Made by a program: the position numbers and the translations under genes | Notes under the pieces: generated by a model | Seen by the model: only the letters and a program-made list of their open reading frames with translations | Told to the model about the DNA's origin: nothing | The model's database searches: none | Part shown: in pieces, positions 5,157 through 6,758 of the stretch | How the letters are laid out: each line of letters begins with the position of its first letter | Position numbering within the stretch: position 1 is the stretch's first letter | DNA from: an uncultured Anaerolineaceae bacterium | GTDB taxonomy: Bacteria; Chloroflexota; Anaerolineae; Promineifilales; Promineifilaceae | DNA length: 6,758 bases | Assembly: GCA_937967805.1 (NCBI GenBank) | Contig: CALBTC010000095.1 | Span: 1-6,758, forward strand | Reading direction: 5' to 3'

Positions 5157-5187
5157 GGTGCGACGCACTTCAAAAGTGCGTCGCACC
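5157..5187. terminator. Perfect 13-14-bp hairpin between convergent genes, possible terminator
   Basis: GTGCGACGCACTT (5158-5170) and AAGTGCGTCGCAC (5174-5186) are perfect reverse complements with a CAA loop, and G5157-C5187 extends the stem. It begins 6 nt beyond the stop of the heme/beta-helix gene, an ideal place for its terminator, and would also stop transcripts from the lipoprotein gene. Neither strand has a T-run after the stem, so it may act as a 3'-end stabiliser or an I-shaped terminator. Confidence 0.55.
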
Positions 5188-5193
5188 TCTGGT

Positions 5194-6758
5194 TTAAAGG
5201 AGTTGGCTCACTAAAAAGCCAAGGATGTTAGTGTACCCACGGCGGACAATATTAGGCCAGCCGTCGCCCGGCACCAGTGGCGGGAACGATGAGGCACCTT
5301 CTTCGTTAAAGCGGTTGTTCATGCCCGTGCCGTCCCACAAAATATCGGCCGTAGGAATGCCTAAATCCTTCACAAAGGGATCCGCATCGTACCCGTTGTT
5401 TTCAAAACTGTTGTCGTGGACCCAGTTGTTTTCCGGCAGGGGCCCCACATCTACTTCGTTGATGTCAAACGCGCCCGTGCTGGTGAGGCTGAAGACGGCT
5501 ACGCCGGTGGTTTTGTTGTTGCGAATGACGTTGTTGTACACCTCGGCATTGTCGGTGGCCAGTAAGAGGATGCCCACACCAGAAGGCGCAATACCGGCGA
5601 TGGCCCCTGGCGGGGCGAAGTTCTCATGGTTGTTGTCCTCGGCAATGTTGTCATAGACGAGCGTGTTGGCCGAAACTTTAGAGGTGAGTTGGGGCAGCAG
5701 CACCACGAAGATGCCAACCGTGTTGTCGTAGGCGTGGTTGTTGTAGATTTCACCGTTGATCGTGTTTTCCAGCTCGATGCCCAGCACGTTGCCGTACACT
5801 ACGCTGTCGCGCACGACCACATTTTCACACTGCCCGGCATAAATCCCGGCATCGTCCACGCCGGTGACTTCGACACGCTCAATCAGCACGTCGGTGCTGC
5901 GCACGGGGTAGACGCCGTAGGTGCCCACGTTTTCGGCAAAGATGTCGTGGAAATGCACACCGGTCACGCCCTCGACCAGAACGCCGTTGTCGGTGTAGTT
6001 GCGTACGTGCAGGTTGCCCACGGGGAAGTTGTTGCCGGAGGCAATGACGCCTTCGGTCAGCACGCCTTCGCCGTCAAAAATAGGCCATTCGCCTGCTTCG
6101 TTGGGGATGCCGCGCAGAGTGATGTCGTTGATGTCGATGACGACGCGCTCGTGGTAGGTGCCGTAGGGCACCTCGATAATGTCACCGGGGCGGGCGCGGT
6201 CTACGGCCGTTTGCACACTCTCTCCTGCCTGCACCACAATCGTCATCGGCTCCCGGTCACCTAAATCAATGCCCGTCTCCCCACCCACGTTATGCGCCGC
6301 CACTTCAGCGCGGGCCGGATTTTCCACGCGTTCAATGACTGGCAGGCCGGAGGGAACGGCCGTTGGCACCTCCGGCAACCCGCTCTCATCCGTCAGCGCG
6401 TACAGGAAAGCAACCAAATCAAGCCGCTCCTGGTCAGTCAATTCAAATCCCTGCACAAACACATCCACATTTTCCTGGCCATGAATACGGCCGCCGCCGT
6501 CGGCGTAAAAATCGACCACCGCTTCCAATGTTTCCAGTGAGCCGTTGTGCATGTAAGGTGCAGTCAGGGCGATGTTGCGCAGCGTGGGCACCTTAAACGC
6601 CCCTGTGGAACCCTCTTCGGTCACACCGGCCCGGCCCGGATCATCGCTGGGCACGCCAACCACGCGGAAGGTGTCGCTGGCGAAGGTGGGCGCGGTGTGG
6701 CACTCAAAGCAGCGCGTCGCCCCGGAGCGGAACAGCGCCAGGCCGCGCCGCTGGCTGG
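5194..6758 (-). CDS. Di-heme peroxidase (MauG/CcpA-like) C-terminal part fused to parallel beta-helix, N-terminus cut
   Basis: The frame is open from the right edge to TAA 5194-5196, giving 520 visible residues; an internal GTG at 6661-6663 is not the real start because conserved sequence lies upstream of it. Counting from the first whole codon, residues 5-34 contain RGLALFRSGATRCFECHTAP with the covalent heme motif CFECH (16-20). VPTLRNIALTAPYMHNGSLETL follows (56-77), the segment that in the bacterial di-heme cytochrome c peroxidase/MauG family surrounds an axial heme ligand of the C-terminal heme domain. A linker (about 120-170) leads to a right-handed beta-helix (about 175-480) with repeated N/G/V-rich rungs of the NosD/pectate-lyase type (VLIERVEVTG, VVVRDSVVYGN, EVYNNVIRNN). 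The missing N-terminus should carry a signal peptide and the first heme domain. Heme attachment places it outside the cytoplasm. The combination recalls the paired or fused families TIGR03806 and TIGR03805, from memory. The substrate is unknown. Confidence 0.85.
   Translation of the reverse strand, partial: SQRRGLALFRSGATRCFECHTAPTFASDTFRVVGVPSDDPGRAGVTEEGSTGAFKVPTLRNIALTAPYMHNGSLETLEAVVDFYADGGGRIHGQENVDVFVQGFELTDQERLDLVAFLYALTDESGLPEVPTAVPSGLPVIERVENPARAEVAAHNVGGETGIDLGDREPMTIVVQAGESVQTAVDRARPGDIIEVPYGTYHERVVIDINDITLRGIPNEAGEWPIFDGEGVLTEGVIASGNNFPVGNLHVRNYTDNGVLVEGVTGVHFHDIFAENVGTYGVYPVRSTDVLIERVEVTGVDDAGIYAGQCENVVVRDSVVYGNVLGIELENTINGEIYNNHAYDNTVGIFVVLLPQLTSKVSANTLVYDNIAEDNNHENFAPPGAIAGIAPSGVGILLLATDNAEVYNNVIRNNKTTGVAVFSLTSTGAFDINEVDVGPLPENNWVHDNSFENNGYDADPFVKDLGIPTADILWDGTGMNNRFNEEGASSFPPLVPGDGWPNIVRRGYTNILGFLVSQLL

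Larger units (their letters stand above)
4961..5193. other. Convergent intergenic region made mostly of repeats and hairpins
   Basis: No gene is seen in these 233 bp, which lie between the 3' ends of two convergent genes. Almost all is explained by two inverted copies of an interspersed repeat (4971-5060 and 5111-5148), an internal hairpin (5018-5040) and a perfect hairpin (5157-5187). A TATAAT string near 5090 has no credible -35 and nothing downstream to express. Confidence 0.7.
15..6363. repeat. Dispersed palindrome ACGGCCGT, ten perfect copies
   Basis: Perfect copies start at 15, 652, 1498, 1613, 3521, 3719, 3949, 4874, 6203 and 6356. At this base composition fewer than one copy is expected. 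Nine are inside genes, in all three codon phases: Thr-Ala-Val six times, Arg-Pro twice and Gly-Arg once; one is intergenic. Use of every reading frame points to selection or accumulation at the DNA level and not to a protein motif. The flanks are usually A on the left or T on the right. Confidence 0.85.

Noticed and set aside
5626..6264. 212-codon plus-strand frame rich in V, H, D and G
   Set aside because: It is the antisense image of the beta-helix coding sequence; no RBS and no recognisable domain.
5194..6663. GTG at 6661-6663 as start of the beta-helix gene
   Set aside because: The frame is open upstream to the window edge and includes the CFECH heme motif, so the GTG is an internal valine.

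Overview
The window is bacterial, gene-dense, GC-rich DNA, roughly 55-58% by eye. It is most consistent with a Chloroflexota (Anaerolineae-like) genome. That placement is inferred from a bacterial RIO-type kinase, a lipoprotein built from a protease-prodomain-like region plus GCLRV...CPGPYW repeats, and a di-heme-peroxidase/beta-helix fusion; no rRNA or other phylogenetic marker is present. The octamer palindrome ACGGCCGT occurs ten times in 6.76 kb, a genome-signature-like motif comparable in style to cyanobacterial HIP1.

Layout. Positions 1-1664 (minus) hold an ABC exporter half-transporter whose last C-terminal residues lie past the left edge. It carries an in-frame 63-bp heptanucleotide tandem repeat inside its ATPase domain. 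Four bases upstream of its start lies the stop of a complete RIO-family kinase (1669-2625, minus), so the two are very probably co-transcribed. From 2626 to about 3630 the DNA is visibly more AT-rich. It holds two tandem intrinsic terminators and, upstream of them on the minus strand, a 23-codon peptide gene (2854-2925) with its own sigma70-type promoter and a strong Shine-Dalgarno. Further upstream is a small coiled-coil/single-TM protein (3053-3460, minus). A 171-bp divergent intergenic region separates that gene from a plus-strand lipoprotein gene (3632-4960).

The 233-bp convergent intergenic region (4961-5193) contains two inverted copies of a TGTCATnCTGA...GCGCAGCGAA...ATCC interspersed repeat, one split by a 60-bp segment flanked by CTGAG direct repeats, plus a perfect 13-bp-stem hairpin. 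From 5194 to the right edge (minus) runs a large exported-type protein truncated at its N-terminus by the window. It has a c-type heme motif (CFECH) and peroxidase-family PYMHNG segment followed by a long parallel beta-helix.

No pathway links all the genes. The kinase and exporter form one unit and the lipoprotein and heme/beta-helix protein are separate envelope-associated genes. The best candidate for something undescribed is the self-contained small peptide gene: promoter, RBS, 23 codons ending in CVGTPAHC, and tandem terminators. Its function cannot be read from the sequence.
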